21,325 bases of DNA from a virus. Under the pieces are notes generated by a model. The model ran no database searches. It had not been told where the DNA came from and worked only from the letters and a program-made list of their open reading frames with translations. How positions within the stretch are numbered: position 1 is the first letter of the stretch; every line of letters starts with the position of its first letter. Positions 9,701 to 16,919 of the stretch are shown one piece after another. The stretch covers positions 1 through 21,325 of IMG/VR virus record IMGVR_UViG_3300044971_001457, one strand, 5' to 3'. Both the position numbers and the translations under genes were made by a program.

Positions 9701-11046
9701 TGAACAAACCAGTTCCAAGATGCAACTGATTTATCATTATTACCCGTTAATGTTACTGTTGTTGCTGTATCTAAAAGGTCAATACCATTTTTTCTAATCC
9801 ATATATCAACACTATCCGTACCACTATCTGTCTTATCTAATTGTGCTGAGAATTGAATATTATATACACCAGCATTTTGTGTTTTAATATATGTGTTGAA
9901 TGGACTTAAACTACCACTTATTGAAACACCATTTGTGATTGCTGTTTCATTAAATGACATTGAGTTAGGAGTATTTGCTACAGGATTTAATTGGTTTGTA
10001 GTATCATAGAAACTACCATACGAACCTGTTGCAGTATTAAAACTACCTGTACCTGTTCCTGTTGAAGAAATTGTAACTTGTCCTTGACCACTTAATGGTG
10101 ATACTATAATATTTGGTCCTGCTAATATTTGTGTTACACCACCATTTGATGCAAATGATGCCGTTTGTGCATATGAACTACTTACAGCAAAGTTACTGAA
10201 TGAACCACTTATTGTATTTTGTGAGAATGAAGCAGATGTTGCATTGTTTGCATATGATGCAGATACCGCTTGTAATACATATGATGCTGTATTTGAATTA
10301 GTTGCTTGGGATGCAGATACTGCATTCTGTGATTGACTTGAACTAATAGCTGTTTGTGCAAACGATGCTGAGTTAGCATTACTTGCAAATGATGCGGTAC
10401 CTTGTAAGTTACCAAAGAAACCTAATGATGATGTTGTTGCACCTGTTACATTTAAGTTACCCAATGGGATATTAACTACACCATTTAATGTTTGTGTGTC
10501 ACCTGCTTCATCTCCCAATATGTTTGAACCACTTGAGAATATAATTGATGATGTTTGATATACTGTTTGTAAGTAAGTAATTGATGCTGACAATGCTGTG
10601 ATTGAACCTGTAACAATTAAACTTCCTGATATTGTTTGGTTACCTTGAAATACATTTGAACCTGTAGTTGCATAACTACCTGTTCTTGCATCCATTGATG
10701 CAGTATAAGAATTAAAAGAACCTGTATCTAACTTCTGATTGATTTGATTTTGTAATGAACCTGTTTCAATTTCCAACGCATCTACACGTGCATCAATGGA
10801 TGCTGTAAATGCATTGAATGATGCACTAGTTACTAATGAACTACTATCAACAGCGTTAATTGGTAACCCGTTTACTGTAAACGATCCAGTGATATTAACA
10901 GATGATGTTGATATTTGGAGAGGTAGGTTATTTCCTAAACCATCTTGAGTGTACTGTAGTGTTCCAGTAACTCCTGTGGTTGAATTAGCAAGTTTGATTA
11001 ATCCCTGATAGGATTGACTTACATATAAATTCGTTAATTGTCCCAT
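6760..11046 (-). CDS. Giant repeat-rich phage tail fibre/appendage protein, 1428 aa
   Basis: The protein is dominated by Ser/Thr/Gly/Asn repeats such as TGS, QGTASFASN, SASFA and SLEGTASYAT, which typify long trimeric beta-structured phage fibres. A short coiled-coil-like stretch (DARVDALEIETGSLQNQINQ) lies at about residues 85-104. Residues about 342-492 look like a C1q/TNF-like jelly roll, with YGSFYDTTNQ, GVYNIQFSAQLDK, DIWIRKNGIDLLD and a closing VPSVILTANRV. A long Asn/Ser-rich section suggests a beta-solenoid, followed by FVGRYND and FAVGTGTAVGTRRTGLYV. A GGGGGG hinge precedes the C-terminal part, which ends with NFFTLQLVSG and KPGQTVNIRL. No intramolecular chaperone or peptidase domain is evident. 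It starts with an ATATATG context, and the LamG gene follows immediately. Confidence 0.85.
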   Translation of the reverse strand: MGQLTNLYVSQSYQGLIKLANSTTGVTGTLQYTQDGLGNNLPLQISTSSVNITGSFTVNGLPINAVDSSSLVTSASFNAFTASIDARVDALEIETGSLQNQINQKLDTGSFNSYTASMDARTGSYATTGSNVFQGNQTISGSLIVTGSITALSASITYLQTVYQTSSIIFSSGSNILGDEAGDTQTLNGVVNIPLGNLNVTGATTSSLGFFGNLQGTASFASNANSASFAQTAISSSQSQNAVSASQATNSNTASYVLQAVSASYANNATSASFSQNTISGSFSNFAVSSSYAQTASFASNGGVTQILAGPNIIVSPLSGQGQVTISSTGTGTGSFNTATGSYGSFYDTTNQLNPVANTPNSMSFNETAITNGVSISGSLSPFNTYIKTQNAGVYNIQFSAQLDKTDSGTDSVDIWIRKNGIDLLDTATTVTLTGNNDKSVASWNWFVQSATNDYYQLIWASADTDMRLLAEVSSSVHPGVPSVILTANRVDQFLSNTGSFNGDFNGSFTGSLQGTASFASNALSASYAPDNSNRNGLITTGSIGGTQQITGSLGISGTTYLYGTTYLDGVNYFNKGNYFITEPAPANPSFIGMVSGSIIRFYGPANDDNSWISTAVNGAGDYVIVNSNANTHIADFNTSSINFFAPVTSSVGFNGNLQGTASFASNFNRTGLITTGSISSIQAITGSVILSGSAGVELDVKGDQTNTGSVNILGILNLTGDQTISGSLITNTLNDGLIKINTTTQNSSSLSVPFGYISASAAISQSNLVFGTSTGTAGNGQLGNTQTGSIVISGSNNILLSGGNRTSTLAQGTYGYIGGSTNIVSTLPTITTSSILRPSVSNNNLNSLVSFAFTTSSLAAPTFANNNVIGGVNINHQSGSINYSQNINVGTVTSNANNIALPFLPSMQQNYFGAAALTLNHTSSSITATSNIIGGASFTVTNLVSSSVSTTNNGLSFNNNLIIGQANGVWVSGSNTTNRRSVISNIIGGHTTAVSSSQVGADTHLVSSIVFGQNLIVSASHANGVGGSTFVGRYNDASTLNDSQQIVFAVGTGTAVGTRRTGLYVTSGSLVGVSGSLQVIGNTTMTGSLSVSAGITGSLEGTASYATQALTASFALNTAAASINTGSFATTGSNIFVGNQTLTGSFNQTGSMNVIGNPSNPGATIARFGDPTYGVVDITGNGQLTATNQIGLTSIVNWNTGGATNITINNERNAIYLLPKTATGSVIIGKNQSSIIEITGSLLSPSITGSLEGTASYATMALTASFALNGGGGGGSTFPFTGSAIISGSLEVIGGTTITGSLILSGSADPELRVIGNTILTGSVQGNVNALSITSQTASLNLNDGNFFTLQLVSGSATHINPSNIKPGQTVNIRLNTTGSGTVNFPSSVKQISGSSYVPTTTTSVDIITLVSFDSSSLFLANVKNLV
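7240..7761 (-). repeat. Duplicated 66-bp segment inside the fibre gene
   Basis: The stretches 7240-7305 and 7696-7761 align over 66 bases with about 8 differences by eye. Both encode SLEGTASYAT-x-ALTASFALN. They are the clearest nucleotide-level copies in a gene full of degenerate protein repeats, and indicate in-frame duplication of a shaft module. Such near copies could recombine and change fibre length. Confidence 0.75.
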
Positions 11047-11068
11047 ATATATTTATATATTTGTGTGT

Positions 11069-12088
11069 TTAAGTTTTAGACCAATCGGTGTTTACGTTCT
11101 TCCATAATTCAGCAACTTCTTCCCAAGTTAATCCTCTAATAAATGAATATTCAGGTAATACACATCTGTTATAATCATATTTCTGAATAAAGTGAAAATC
11201 TAACAACCATCCTGAAAGGACAGTTTCTGTTTTCTCATAATATGGACTAACTATTGCATCCCAACCTGATTCAAAATCTGAAAGATATAGTTTAGCAAAA
11301 AAGTCTTTTACTATTTCTAATTGGTCAGATAGTACATCTTGTTGATTTGATAAGTCATTGTTTAATTTATCTACAAAGAACACTTTCCATCCTAAATGTA
11401 TTTGACCTGATTTTACGTGAGTACTATCGGGAAGAACATACATACGTGGATATTTTGGTTCCTTTTTAGTTATTATATCGTTTGTTAATTGTTCTACATC
11501 CCCAAATCCATATGAGTTTACTTGTAAGTGTAAGTCTGCAAATCTTTCAAACTCATCTAATACATATTTGTAACTATTATATTGTTGGTCCTCAGGGAAT
11601 TGAAAGTTATTCAATACTGGTGGTGTACAACTGTTATAATCAAATGCAACTTGAAATGATAAGTTTAATGTCCATCCACCCAAGATTGTTTCAAATCTTT
11701 CTAAGAATGGAAATATATCAGGATCTTCGTCTACTACTAAATCCCAACTAAAATTACCTTGTTCTGCTGTAAATGATTGTAAAAGAATTGTCCAAACATC
11801 CATAACTGTTCTCAAAGTATCAGACATTACTTCTGTCTGATTGGATTGGTCATCATCAACTCTATCCATAATAATAATGGAAAAACGATAATGAAGACGG
11901 TTTTCATTTAATTGAACATTACCAGGAACCACATACATTCTTGTATATTTTGGTTCTTGTTTGGTTACAATATCATTTGTACACTGCGCCAAGTCACCAA
12001 AACCAAAAGATTTAATTTGTGGGTGATTATAAGCTATAGAACTTAAATCCGCTAGTATCTGTTTGTAATTTATAGAGCTTGTGTTCAT
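11069..12088 (-). CDS. Tandem-duplicated virion-type protein, 339 aa
   Basis: The protein consists of two homologous halves. Residues 27-55 (beginning SFGFGDLAQCTNDI) align with 192-220 (SYGFGDVEQLTNDI) at 21 of 29 identical positions, sharing TNDI, T-K-x-EPKY and RMYV. A second pair, residues 133-157 and 288-312, shares the pattern E-T-x-L-x-GW-x-L and DYN-x-C. Each half is about 130-150 aa, joined by an Asn/Tyr-rich linker near 158-185. I recall similar proteins in uncultured Bacteroidota phages but know no proven function. Lying between the chaperone-like gene and the fibre, it may be a tail or baseplate component that doubles a subunit interface. The start has AGGATG, with only a weak Shine-Dalgarno-like signal. 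Confidence 0.7.
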   Translation of the reverse strand: MNTSSINYKQILADLSSIAYNHPQIKSFGFGDLAQCTNDIVTKQEPKYTRMYVVPGNVQLNENRLHYRFSIIIMDRVDDDQSNQTEVMSDTLRTVMDVWTILLQSFTAEQGNFSWDLVVDEDPDIFPFLERFETILGGWTLNLSFQVAFDYNSCTPPVLNNFQFPEDQQYNSYKYVLDEFERFADLHLQVNSYGFGDVEQLTNDIITKKEPKYPRMYVLPDSTHVKSGQIHLGWKVFFVDKLNNDLSNQQDVLSDQLEIVKDFFAKLYLSDFESGWDAIVSPYYEKTETVLSGWLLDFHFIQKYDYNRCVLPEYSFIRGLTWEEVAELWKNVNTDWSKT

Positions 12089-12128
12089 CCTATCTTTAAA
12101 TATAAAATAATGTTAATCGTTATACGAA

Positions 12129-12949
12129 TTATATCTTTCCTTCCATTTTCTTTTGTAACCTTATTTGTTCTTGGTCAAATGATATTAAATAACTCAATTG
12201 ATTAAGTGATTCCATTATGTTTTTTTTATAGATGTACTCGTGTTTTGTAAAATCATTGTCAGCAATTTTGTTGACGACCAAAAACCAGCCGAACGACTTT
12301 TGGAAGGAATCTTGTAAATCATCCTCCACATTATCCATATCATCTTGATTGTTTCCCATTTCGATAGCTTCAAGGTCGAAGATGGTAGGGTAAAGTTGGA
12401 GAATGTCTTTGCGAATTTGATAAAAAAAAACTGTGCGCCAATCACGTACCTTACATCTAATCGTTTTTTAAACAATTCGGATCGTTCTTTCATCTTGGGT
12501 ATATCATATTCTTCTATCTTAAAGTTATGTTCACTTATCTCTTCCACTATTGGTCTATACATAATTGCTGCAAGTATGTGTAATAAATCCAATAATTCAT
12601 CTTCCTTCTTTGTTGAGATGGTATCCAAGTCAATAAATTCAGCAAAGGTTAAATCCCTCCAATTTGGAAAGAATCCATATTGTACTCCATCCAATTCAAA
12701 TCTATCCACAAATTTGGTTGTTTCTGTTGTGGGTAATGATTGCATTATACGGTAAGCCAAATAATTAATTTCCTCATATCCACCCTCAAGTAAATCCTTT
12801 TGTGGTGCTCCCGATACAATACTAATTAACTTTGATGCAAAGTAATCCTCTGAGAACAAATCCTTAATCTTATAAATCTTAACATAATTCTCAATTGACA
12901 TAAAGTCATCAATTACATATGGTTCACCTTCTATCTTAAATTTTATCAT
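12129..12949 (-). CDS. Tail-assembly-chaperone-like protein read across a -1 frameshift
   Basis: The first frame starts at ATG 12949, overlapping the TerL stop as ATGA, and would give 244 aa ending at 12215. After residue 176, however, its text becomes shadow-like (WETIKMIWIMWRMIY). The -1 frame from 12422 reads as normal protein (YQIRKDILQLYPTIFDLEAIE, an acidic DDMDNVEDD stretch, GWFLVVNKIA) to a stop at 12129. Shifting at the run of nine T gives one 273-aa product. The N-terminal part has FELDGVQYGFFPNWRDLTFAEFIDLD and MYRPI, which I associate with a conserved Bacteroidota phage protein. Size, position and recoding resemble lambda G/GT-type tail chaperones, but that function is inference. 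Alternatives are transcriptional slippage, a real frameshift mutation, or an assembly error in the homopolymer. Confidence 0.65.
12422..12430 (-). other. T9 slippery run at the frame change
   Basis: On the coding (minus) strand nine consecutive T follow CAG and encode Phe174-Phe176 of the upstream frame. Slipping back one base at TTT TTT gives TAT as the next codon and enters the -1 frame that extends to 12129. Homopolymers of this length are known substrates for ribosomal and RNA-polymerase slippage and are also common sites of sequencing error. Confidence 0.6.
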
Positions 12950-14274
12950 ACAAATGCAATGGCATATCGGCCAGTCGATTTTAAATTCTTTATTTCAAAA
13001 TACATCCTCATCATTAGTGCATCAGATAAATCGGGTGATTTACCCAATATCTTCTTCATATCATCTTTTGATTGAACTTGTACCTTATTATCTTTATCCA
13101 CATCCTTTAGCTTAACTGCTAATAGTTCCTGTGTTAATTCATCTATTGTTGCAGGGTCCATAATGTTTAGACTTATCTTTCCTTCCTTAAACAATTCAGA
13201 TAGTTTAATATAACATTGGGACTTTAAATTACTGAAGTTCTGTTCGTGTAATGGTCTTGAGTTGTTGACAAAGTTTGTACCTCTAATTTGGTCTGCAACT
13301 CCACCTCCAACGCCATCACTATCCACAATTACATTATTTGGGTGTACACCATACTTTGAAATAAGTTCCCTTATTTCGGACGATAATTCTGTGGTTGATA
13401 GTTTGGTATAGATAAGAACTTCTAATACAACCAGTCCATTCCAAACCACCGCCACGGACCTGTCTGAACCAAACCTTGCTACGTCCACGGAGATATACTT
13501 CTTATCGGTTCCTTGTGGAACACTTGAGAAAACACTATTGGATATACTATCAAAGTCAAATAGATTATCTGATTCATCCATATAGTTCCAATCACCTTCA
13601 AGTAGTCTTCGTTTCTGTGCTGGTGGTAATGACTTTAACATCTCAATATAAGATGGTGGTAAGTGTGGATTGTCAAGTGGTAGTGCTGGTACAAACGCTT
13701 TGTTTGATTCCAACGTATCCTGTATATATGGAAGATAGAACACTTTCTTTAACCATACTTGACCAGGGTTACAAGTCATCAATATCTTTGGTTGTAGATT
13801 ATACTCTGTTAGTTTAAATCTCATACGAGACTTTAGTATATTATAAGCCAATTGACTAATCTGTGCTGCTTCATCTACAAAGACTGCTGTAAGTTCCAAA
13901 CCTCCCAATGAATCAAAGTTAGGGTCTGATGGTTGGTATGCTAAATCCTTTAATACTATCTCAGACTTATTTGTGAACGTTATAACATTACTTTGTCCGT
14001 TATATACATAATGTTCCCCTGATTTTAATCCCATTGATTGTAGGGTCTCAAATAAAGTATTAAGAGTTGTTAGTTTTAATTGTTGTAATACTGTTCTTCC
14101 TATTAAACATCTAATCCCTTGATATTTTAAACATAATGTGGTAATCCATAAACAACCTAACCAAGACTTTCCCGCGCCAGCTGAACCTCCGTATAATACT
14201 TCGTTAGTTATATTATCCATTAGGAGTTTCCACGCTTGGGATTGTTTCTTTGTTAGATTAATGTTTACTTCCAT
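12946..14274 (-). CDS. terL: Terminase large subunit (packaging ATPase-nuclease)
   Basis: TerL pumps DNA into the prohead with an N-terminal ATPase and cuts concatemers with a C-terminal RNase H-like nuclease. Using ATG 14274 (442 aa), Walker A is GGSAGAGKS at residues 29-37, Walker B is AVFVDEA with D134/E135, and the coupling motif is TCNP at 167-170. Candidate nuclease acidic residues are D264 in SVDVARFGSD, D318 in VIVDSDGVGGG, and D415 or D418 in SPDLSDALM. All key elements are present, so the gene looks intact. The frame extends 7 codons further upstream to a TTG, but ATG 14274 follows the preceding stop with the local TAATATG pattern and is preferred. It overlaps the next gene by ATGA. 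Confidence 0.95.
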   Translation of the reverse strand: MEVNINLTKKQSQAWKLLMDNITNEVLYGGSAGAGKSWLGCLWITTLCLKYQGIRCLIGRTVLQQLKLTTLNTLFETLQSMGLKSGEHYVYNGQSNVITFTNKSEIVLKDLAYQPSDPNFDSLGGLELTAVFVDEAAQISQLAYNILKSRMRFKLTEYNLQPKILMTCNPGQVWLKKVFYLPYIQDTLESNKAFVPALPLDNPHLPPSYIEMLKSLPPAQKRRLLEGDWNYMDESDNLFDFDSISNSVFSSVPQGTDKKYISVDVARFGSDRSVAVVWNGLVVLEVLIYTKLSTTELSSEIRELISKYGVHPNNVIVDSDGVGGGVADQIRGTNFVNNSRPLHEQNFSNLKSQCYIKLSELFKEGKISLNIMDPATIDELTQELLAVKLKDVDKDNKVQVQSKDDMKKILGKSPDLSDALMMRMYFEIKNLKSTGRYAIAFV

Positions 14275-14275
14275 A

Positions 14276-14491
14276 TTAGTCTTCTCTTTTATCAAATAGG
14301 TCTTCTACTTTAGGACCTACACCATCCTCAACAACTGCAACCTGATTAAGGTATGCATACTTATTCACCATCCTATCAACATAAGTCTTTATTTGATCCT
14401 CAGTCATATTCTTGGTCCTTTCAATAAATTCCTTATGAATCTTTTCTCTTAATCTTTCTTGTTGTCTTTTGTACCTTCTATTTGCTGACAT
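14276..14491 (-). CDS. Small basic-to-acidic helical protein, 71 aa
   Basis: A 71-aa protein with a strongly basic N-terminus (RRYKRQQERLREKIHKE) and an acidic C-terminus (VEDLFDKRED), probably mostly alpha-helical. No family is recognised. It overlaps the upstream zinc-motif gene by 14 nt and stops one base before the TerL ATG, so it is translationally linked to packaging. A role as a nucleic-acid-binding or terminase-associated factor is possible from charge and position only. The start has an AAAAATATG context. Confidence 0.55.
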   Translation of the reverse strand: MSANRRYKRQQERLREKIHKEFIERTKNMTEDQIKTYVDRMVNKYAYLNQVAVVEDGVGPKVEDLFDKRED

Positions 14492-14741
14492 ATTTTTTAT
14501 ATTTTAATCCTGTTGGTCTATTCTTAGTTTTCCACGGTTTTGGTTGGGAGTATAAACATCCACACGATTTTGTTTTGTTATGCATAACGTGACCAATCAT
14601 TATTGTTTTAACTTTACCACACTCACATTCAAAAACTCCCATCCTTATTTTTGTAAAACCTTGGTATCTTGGTTCATCTTCTTCCAAGTATGTAAGTTTA
14701 TTAAACTTTTGATTGATTGATATATTTAATTTTCTACTCAT
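14478..14741 (-). CDS. Small zinc-finger-like protein (CxC...SCGC), 87 aa
   Basis: Residues 37-62 carry FECECGK (C39, C41) and then K-S-CGC (C60, C62). This four-cysteine pattern with a GHVMHNKTKSCGC-like end resembles the zinc finger preceding AP2 or HNH domains in phage homing-type endonucleases. Here no nuclease domain follows; the C-terminus is short and basic (PKPWKTKNRPTGLKYKKY). It could be a stand-alone DNA-binding protein or a remnant of a homing endonuclease. It lies 7 nt after the glycosyltransferase gene and overlaps the next gene. The start has AATATG. Confidence 0.6.
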   Translation of the reverse strand: MSRKLNISINQKFNKLTYLEEDEPRYQGFTKIRMGVFECECGKVKTIMIGHVMHNKTKSCGCLYSQPKPWKTKNRPTGLKYKKYVSK

Positions 14742-14748
14742 ATTATTA

Positions 14749-15477
14749 TTAATTTAAATACATAAAATTATAAGCTGACATATCAATTATGTCAATATCG
14801 TTATTTATATCACGATCCCATTTATCAGGGTCGTTTTTACTGTTACAATCTGATCTTCCTCTTTTACATCTATTCATCCAATCTTCTTTTGTTTTACTGT
14901 GGTAATGATTTATATACGCAACATCCATAGGACCATTTGGATTGAATGGACCATTAAATCTGTGACCATTTGTATCCATTGATAAATTATCAGTGTTGTG
15001 TGGTAATACCATTTTGTTATTAGATTTACAATTAACAATCACTTTAATGTGACCGTCTGTATTATTGTTTCTTTTTGTGAAAGTTTTAAGTAGTGAGTTA
15101 GAAGTTCTATTCAATATTCCACACGAACCATACATCACCCAAACTAATCCAATCACATCTGTCTTATCTTTATAGTCATTAATAAACTCTTTAATATTAT
15201 TGTGTTTCTTTAATATAATAAACTCATCACAATCATTAAATGCAACCCAATCATATTCTGTATTTGTATGTAGGAATGAATTATATACTTGTAACTGAAC
15301 TGCTTTACCATCCCATTCTCTCTTCTCTAAGAAAGGTCTTTCAATATCTGTTCTCCAATCGTTTTGATACATAATAATCTTATCAAACCCTAATTTGTAA
15401 TTGTAGTCTAACCATTCTTCTAAGTAATAGTCCTCCCTCTTTGCAACAACTACTAACGCTACTTTAATTGTGGACAT
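14749..15477 (-). CDS. Glycosyltransferase, GT-A fold (Glyco_tranf_2_4/GT92-like)
   Basis: The 242-aa protein starts IKVALVVVAKREDYYLEEWLDYNYKLGFDKIIMYQND, the usual opening of this family (KxE-x-YL-x-EWL-x-Y-x-LGFD). The metal/nucleotide-sugar DxD-type motif is in FNDCDEF (D82, D84). A late AYINHYHSKTKEDWMNRCKRGRSD around residues 188-211 matches the conserved NHYxxKS-x-EW-RG-D region. It transfers a sugar from a nucleotide donor; the acceptor is unknown. Possible acceptors are virion proteins, modified DNA or host surface glycan. It overlaps the preceding glycosyltransferase by 14 nt, so the two are co-expressed and may act in sequence. Confidence 0.85.
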   Translation of the reverse strand: MSTIKVALVVVAKREDYYLEEWLDYNYKLGFDKIIMYQNDWRTDIERPFLEKREWDGKAVQLQVYNSFLHTNTEYDWVAFNDCDEFIILKKHNNIKEFINDYKDKTDVIGLVWVMYGSCGILNRTSNSLLKTFTKRNNNTDGHIKVIVNCKSNNKMVLPHNTDNLSMDTNGHRFNGPFNPNGPMDVAYINHYHSKTKEDWMNRCKRGRSDCNSKNDPDKWDRDINNDIDIIDMSAYNFMYLN

Positions 15478-16045
15478 ATAATATTCTGTTTACCTTTTTT
15501 ATGTTTGCGTATTTAAACTTCTTTTGAAAGTCCTCAATGAAATACCAGTCAGCCCATTCGTGTTCTTTCTTTAGTTTTATTTTGTTTGCCATATTAGTCT
15601 TACACATAAAACTTCCTATATCTATCTTACCCAATTCTAATTTTGATTTGATTGGGATATACTCTTTGTTAATCCAATTATGAAGTAAGTCACAATAGAC
15701 AAAATGTTGGTTGGTACTTTCTTTTAACATTAGGTCCACAAACTCAGGGACATAGTAGTTATCCTCACCAGTCATTACCACCCATTCCTCTGTTGCATTA
15801 TTTAATCCGTATTGTCTTGGTGTATGTCCCCAATCATTATATCTCTCAGGTAGGATGGTAAGTTTAATCCTGTCATCATTAAAAAACTCCACAATGGTTT
15901 TCATTGCATCTTGTATCTCATCAGGTGGACAATCAGCAACGATGTGTGCTTTCCAATTTGGATTTGATTGTGCCATCAATGAACCAACGATGGTTATTAA
16001 ATGGTTTACTCTTGCGTAAGTTGGTATTATAAATTCTATTCCCAT
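15464..16045 (-). CDS. Glycosyltransferase family 2-like protein
   Basis: Starting at ATG 16045, the 193-aa protein begins with the GT2 nucleotide-binding strand (FIIPTYARVNHLITIVGSL). It continues with IVADCPPDE at 35-43 and the segment WGHTPRQYGLNNATEEWVVMTGEDNYYVPEF at 72-102. There GEDN (93-96) replaces the canonical DxD. WADWYFIEDF at 164-173 supplies a possible catalytic base. It is shorter than typical GT2 enzymes (about 250-300 aa), so it is a minimal catalytic domain. The frame can be extended two codons to a TTG, but the ATG is preferred. It lies between TerS and the second glycosyltransferase. Confidence 0.8.
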   Translation of the reverse strand: MGIEFIIPTYARVNHLITIVGSLMAQSNPNWKAHIVADCPPDEIQDAMKTIVEFFNDDRIKLTILPERYNDWGHTPRQYGLNNATEEWVVMTGEDNYYVPEFVDLMLKESTNQHFVYCDLLHNWINKEYIPIKSKLELGKIDIGSFMCKTNMANKIKLKKEHEWADWYFIEDFQKKFKYANIKKVNRILYVHN

Positions 16046-16061
16046 AGTCAAAAACGAAACA

Positions 16062-16080
16062 TTACTAACATTCTTAGTAA
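16062..16080. repeat. Perfect inverted repeat between TerS and the glycosyltransferases
   Basis: TTACTAA and TTAGTAA form a perfect 7-bp inverted repeat with a 5-base loop, between the TerS stop and the first glycosyltransferase start. A T run follows only on the + strand, where no gene would need terminating. On the minus strand only a weak U-rich tract follows. It may be an operator, an mRNA-processing or stability hairpin, or chance in AT-rich DNA. Confidence 0.4.
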
Positions 16081-16086
16081 ATTTTT

Positions 16087-16482
16087 TTAATCTTCTGTTA
16101 TATTAATATTAATTGATATGGGTTCTCCTCCTGAAGTTAAATCTATCTTCTTTGGTGATTCCATTCCTAATATCTTTGTTATATCTCTTAGAACTTCAGA
16201 TTCAACCCTACGGTTACCTGATAGTCTACAACGATTTAAAAGGTCATACAGACGATTTAATTGTTCGGATAGTATTTCCTCTTGGTTCTGTGCGTAACGT
16301 TCCTTTAAACGGTTCCTAACGTCCTTCCAGTAGTTTTCTGCCATCCTTACTGTTATACCCATTTCCTTTGAGAATTGATTCTTAAACTCATCATATGATT
16401 TTTTCTCATATAACATAAGTTCAAATGCACGATTCATTCTTTCCTCGTACTCTAATTCGTTTACTTTATTTTCTTTAGCCAT
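16087..16482 (-). CDS. terS: Terminase small subunit
   Basis: TerS recognises the packaging site and loads TerL. This 131-aa protein has an N-terminal helical HTH-like region (about 14-60, with YDEFKNQFSKEMGITVRMAENYWKDV), a charged oligomerisation-type helix region (60-105), and the characteristic C-terminal tail ILGMESPKKIDLTSGGEPI. The size is typical. It begins with AATATG, 1 nt after the stop of the previous gene. It is separated from TerL by two glycosyltransferases and two small genes rather than lying next to it. The assignment rests on the DLTSGGEPI-type tail, HTH, length and genome position. Confidence 0.8.
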   Translation of the reverse strand: MAKENKVNELEYEERMNRAFELMLYEKKSYDEFKNQFSKEMGITVRMAENYWKDVRNRLKERYAQNQEEILSEQLNRLYDLLNRCRLSGNRRVESEVLRDITKILGMESPKKIDLTSGGEPISININITED

Positions 16483-16483
16483 A

Positions 16484-16804
16484 TTATATTGAATTTACAT
16501 AGTTTGTAAACTTTCTTACTCTACCTCTTCCACAACCTTTACAGTTGAAGTTAAAGTCTTCACCGAATAAAAAGTTATACACCTTATTGATAAATATCTT
16601 TTTATCTTCCTTTACGCCACCAAATGATGTTAATTCTGCATATGCAAGTTTAATATCTTCTTTGGTTGGTATCCATATTGCTTCGTAATCAACTGTTGGT
16701 AGTGGTTCATTTATTTCTTTTTTCTTCTTACAGTCTGTACATCCTTTTTTCTTTTTACCAGGATTTTCAATTGAGTTTAGTTTTAGTTTCTCTAATCTTT
16801 CCAT
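16484..16804 (-). CDS. Small four-cysteine phage protein, 106 aa
   Basis: Contains a Lys-rich N-terminus followed by CTDC (C22, C25) and a C-terminal CKGCGRG (C88, C91), which together could bind one zinc ion. Between them is WIPTKEDIKLAYAELTSFGGV and VYNFLFGEDF, a pattern I recall from small proteins upstream of TerS in Bacteroidota phages; no function is known to me. GGAAG lies just before the ATG. It stops 1 nt before TerS, so it may be linked to packaging. A zinc-structured DNA-binding role is speculative. Confidence 0.55.
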   Translation of the reverse strand: MERLEKLKLNSIENPGKKKKGCTDCKKKKEINEPLPTVDYEAIWIPTKEDIKLAYAELTSFGGVKEDKKIFINKVYNFLFGEDFNFNCKGCGRGRVRKFTNYVNSI

Positions 16805-16825
16805 ACTTCCGTGTTTGTCTATGTT

Positions 16826-16918
16826 TTAGTTCCGAGTTTGTCCACTTATTGGTTCTAGTATTGTTGGTGTTACCACAGGCAATACTATCTCTGGTTTCTT
16901 TTTACAATTGCATCCCAT
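16826..16918 (-). CDS. 30-aa Cys-containing microprotein (MGCNCKKK...)
   Basis: ATG 16918 lies one base after the stop of the methyltransferase gene, and the frame runs 30 codons to TAA at 16826. The product begins MGCNCKKKPEI and is Pro/Thr-rich afterwards. Spacing equals that of real genes in this operon, and it fills most of the otherwise empty gap 16805-16919. Short proteins beginning MGCNCKK occur repeatedly in Bacteroidota phages as far as I recall; function is unknown. The CxC pair could bind metal. Confidence 0.5.
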   Translation of the reverse strand: MGCNCKKKPEIVLPVVTPTILEPISGQTRN

Positions 16919-16919
16919 C

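Noticed and set aside
6343-10415. Several open frames opposite or out of frame with the fibre and LamG genes
   Set aside because: They lie wholly inside well-supported minus-strand genes, have low-complexity composition produced by the TGS repeats, and lack start context or spacing.
7040-10800. Recurrent GAACCTGT-type motifs resembling a spaced repeat array
   Set aside because: They are the reverse complement of codons for TGS and related fibre repeats in frame, with irregular spacing; not a CRISPR array.
12129-12359. A separate 76-aa gene starting MGNNQDDMD
   Set aside because: Its frame is open well upstream of that ATG to the T9 run and joins the preceding gene, so it is better read as the C-terminal part of a frameshifted product.
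14275-14295. TTG start extending TerL by 7 codons; similar TTG extensions for the genes at 16045 and 19515
   Set aside because: Each has an ATG a few codons downstream with better spacing; for TerL and the 19515 gene the ATG also avoids overlap or has better context.
16062-16088. AT-rich hairpin as a terminator for TerS
   Set aside because: The T run is on the + strand only, while genes here are on the minus strand, so it is reported only as an inverted repeat.
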